DNA of 64,000 nt from CALRWV02 sp943371965 (GTDB lineage: Bacteria; Bacteroidota; JABWAT01). The stretch lies in the NCBI GenBank assembly GCA_943371965.1, contig CALRWV020000004.1, positions 124,001-188,000 on the forward strand. The letters are read 5' to 3'. Shown here piece by piece: positions 62,795 to 64,000 of the stretch (position 1 is the stretch's first letter; each line of letters starts with the position of its first letter). Made by a program: the position numbers and the translations under genes. The notes beneath the pieces were generated by a model, which did no database searches, was not told where the DNA came from, and worked only from the letters and a program-made list of their open reading frames with translations.

Positions 62795-64000
62795 AATTCC
62801 ATCTCCCATTTATTCCAAAAGCAAAAAAGATTTTTTTCGCATTTCTGTTTTTATCATCTGTAAGTCAATTTTCAGTTGCACAAAAACTTCTGATTTATAT
62901 GGATGATTCGCAGACCAACCATTTGAAAGCCTATGGTGTTGCTTACTGGCAGCTTCAACAGAATGAAACTGTTGAATGGCTTTTGAATTACAGGGGAGGC
63001 AGTTTTTTTATTTTGGATTCACCGGTTTCGCGGCAGGAATGTGAACTGCGAGAAGTTGCATTCACCCCGATTTCCGTTTCAGACGAAGCGTCAATAAAAA
63101 CCGATATTGCACGAGAAGACAACAATGCTGATATCATCAAACTGGAAAAGGCACCGAAAATTGCCGTTTACACACCGCCTAACACATTGCCTTGGGATGA
63201 TGCCGTTACCATGGCTTTGACGTACGCAGAAATTCCGTACGAAAAAATTTGGGATAAAGATGTTCTCGATGGAAAACTCACCAAATACGATTGGCTGCAT
63301 CTTCATCACGAAGATTTTACCGGGCAGTATGGAAAATTTTATTCTGCGTTTTCAAATTATCCCTGGTATGTTCAGCAACAGGCGGAATATGAAACTTTTG
63401 CAAAACAGGAAGGTTATATTTCAGTTTCGGAAGAAAAAAAAGCAGTTGCAAGAAGAATAAAAGAATTTGTTGGATTGGGCGGTTTCATGTTTGCCATGTG
63501 TTCAGCAACAGATTCGTATGATATTTCACTGGCATCGGAAGGGATTGATATTGCACCTGCAGAATTTGACGGAACTCCGGCAGACCCCAATGCAAATAAA
63601 AAACTGGATTTTTCAAAGACGTTTGCTTTCGAAAATTTTACTCTCAATATGAATCCGACAGTTTATGAATATTCCGATATCGATATTCAACCGGATGAAA
63701 TTCCCTTGAGACAGCAAAATGAGGCGACCGATTATTTTACACTTTTTGAATTTTCAGCAAAGTGGGATCCAGTTCCAACCATGCTAACCCAAGATCATCA
63801 TAAAGTGATAAAAGGATTTTTGGGGCAGACAACTTTATTCAAAAAAAGATTTGTGAAATCAACCGTAGTTGTTATGGCAGAATATGAAGGCCGTGATGAA
63901 GTGAAATATCTGACAGGAAATTTCGGAAAAGGGACTTTTACTTTTTATCCGGGACATGATCCTGAAGATTTCCAACATGCTGTTAATGATCCGCCAACAG
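62791..64000 (+). CDS. Exported protein of the family often annotated 'asparagine synthetase B', 3' end outside window
   Basis: It starts at TTG 62791, overlapping the TPR gene stop (TTGA); 403 codons are visible and the frame is open to the window end. A signal peptide (ends SVAQ) is followed by LLIYMDDSQTNHLKAYGVAY, EWLLNYRGGSFF, KIAVYTPPNTLPWDDAV, YDWLHLHHEDFTGQYGKFY, GGFMFAMCSATDS and GTFTFYPGHDPEDFQH. Databases often label this family asparagine synthetase B, yet there is no N-terminal Cys glutaminase domain and no ATP-pyrophosphatase domain, and the protein is exported. The fold resembles a class I glutamine-amidotransferase-like / ThuA-like domain (GGFMFAMCSATD). Function unknown. Confidence 0.8.
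   Translation, partial: MKFHLPFIPKAKKIFFAFLFLSSVSQFSVAQKLLIYMDDSQTNHLKAYGVAYWQLQQNETVEWLLNYRGGSFFILDSPVSRQECELREVAFTPISVSDEASIKTDIAREDNNADIIKLEKAPKIAVYTPPNTLPWDDAVTMALTYAEIPYEKIWDKDVLDGKLTKYDWLHLHHEDFTGQYGKFYSAFSNYPWYVQQQAEYETFAKQEGYISVSEEKKAVARRIKEFVGLGGFMFAMCSATDSYDISLASEGIDIAPAEFDGTPADPNANKKLDFSKTFAFENFTLNMNPTVYEYSDIDIQPDEIPLRQQNEATDYFTLFEFSAKWDPVPTMLTQDHHKVIKGFLGQTTLFKKRFVKSTVVVMAEYEGRDEVKYLTGNFGKGTFTFYPGHDPEDFQHAVNDPPT

Noticed and set aside
62791..64000. Asparagine synthetase B
   Set aside because: No glutaminase or ATP-pyrophosphatase motifs are visible and the protein has a signal peptide.
1..64000. Many CTAAC/GTTAG words, possible uptake or orientation signal
   Set aside because: By rough base-composition reasoning the count is near expectation and both orientations occur in both gene directions.
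1..64000. CRISPR arrays, prophage or IS transposase genes
   Set aside because: No regularly spaced repeats, phage structural genes or transposase frames were seen; repeats are short palindromes without coding capacity.

Overview
The window reads like a chromosome segment of a Gram-negative FCB-group bacterium, most likely Ignavibacteriota (Melioribacter-like) or a close relative. Seven proteins end in, or near, a type IX secretion (T9SS) C-terminal domain of the form NYPNPFNP ... DLLGREI ... SSGIY, which is typical of that group. There are also several lipoproteins, a DUF1800/DUF1501 pair, and small palindromic repeats of the kind scattered through Bacteroidota/Ignavibacteriota genomes. This assignment is inference from protein style, not from a marker gene.

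About two thirds of the window (1-40.7 kb) is a beta-mannan degradation locus. Operon 1 (2410-14707) encodes an SGNH esterase, a GH26 lipoprotein, a GH2 beta-mannosidase-type enzyme, a CE2-type esterase, a parvulin-type prolyl isomerase and a T9SS GH26 mannanase. Next come a membrane-anchored sugar-binding protein with no ABC permease, a histidine kinase and a sigma-54 response regulator (14954-19793): a candidate polysaccharide-sensing cascade. An AT-rich minus-strand island (19871-22592; HNH-like zinc-binding protein, YARHG lipo/periplasmic protein, HEPN-like protein) interrupts the locus. Operon 2 (22997-35658) follows, headed by a candidate sigma-54 promoter (GG-N10-GC at 22877-22890). It carries three more GH26 enzymes, two GH5 enzymes, a GH28-like beta-helix protein, two secreted carbohydrate-binding proteins and a GlcG/HbpS-like protein. 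The locus closes with a 1131-residue T9SS protein that is a paralogue of the truncated gene at the left edge, and a secreted carbohydrate-binding/metallo-beta-lactamase fusion. In total there are five GH26, two GH5, one GH2, two SGNH-fold esterases and one GH28-like protein. No TonB/SusD or ABC transporter is visible.

The remainder (41-64 kb) is mostly housekeeping: a second histidine kinase/double-receiver pair, an EF-G-2-like GTPase, one intact tRNA-Ala(GGC) surrounded by broken tRNA halves and a decayed GIY-YIG gene, a class C beta-lactamase-like serine hydrolase, cysE-cysK, a RecQ helicase, a VapBC-like toxin-antitoxin pair inside a duplicated gene end, the DUF1800/DUF1501 operon, a SnoaL-like protein, a lipoprotein, dxr-rseP, a TPR protein, and a truncated gene of the family usually mislabelled asparagine synthetase B.

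The working model is as follows. Secreted and surface mannanases, assisted by deacetylating esterases and carbohydrate-binding tails, cut acetylated (gluco/galacto)mannan. The GH2 enzyme trims oligosaccharides. The binding protein/kinase/sigma-54 regulator senses the products and switches on the operon(s). The regulatory link is inferred.
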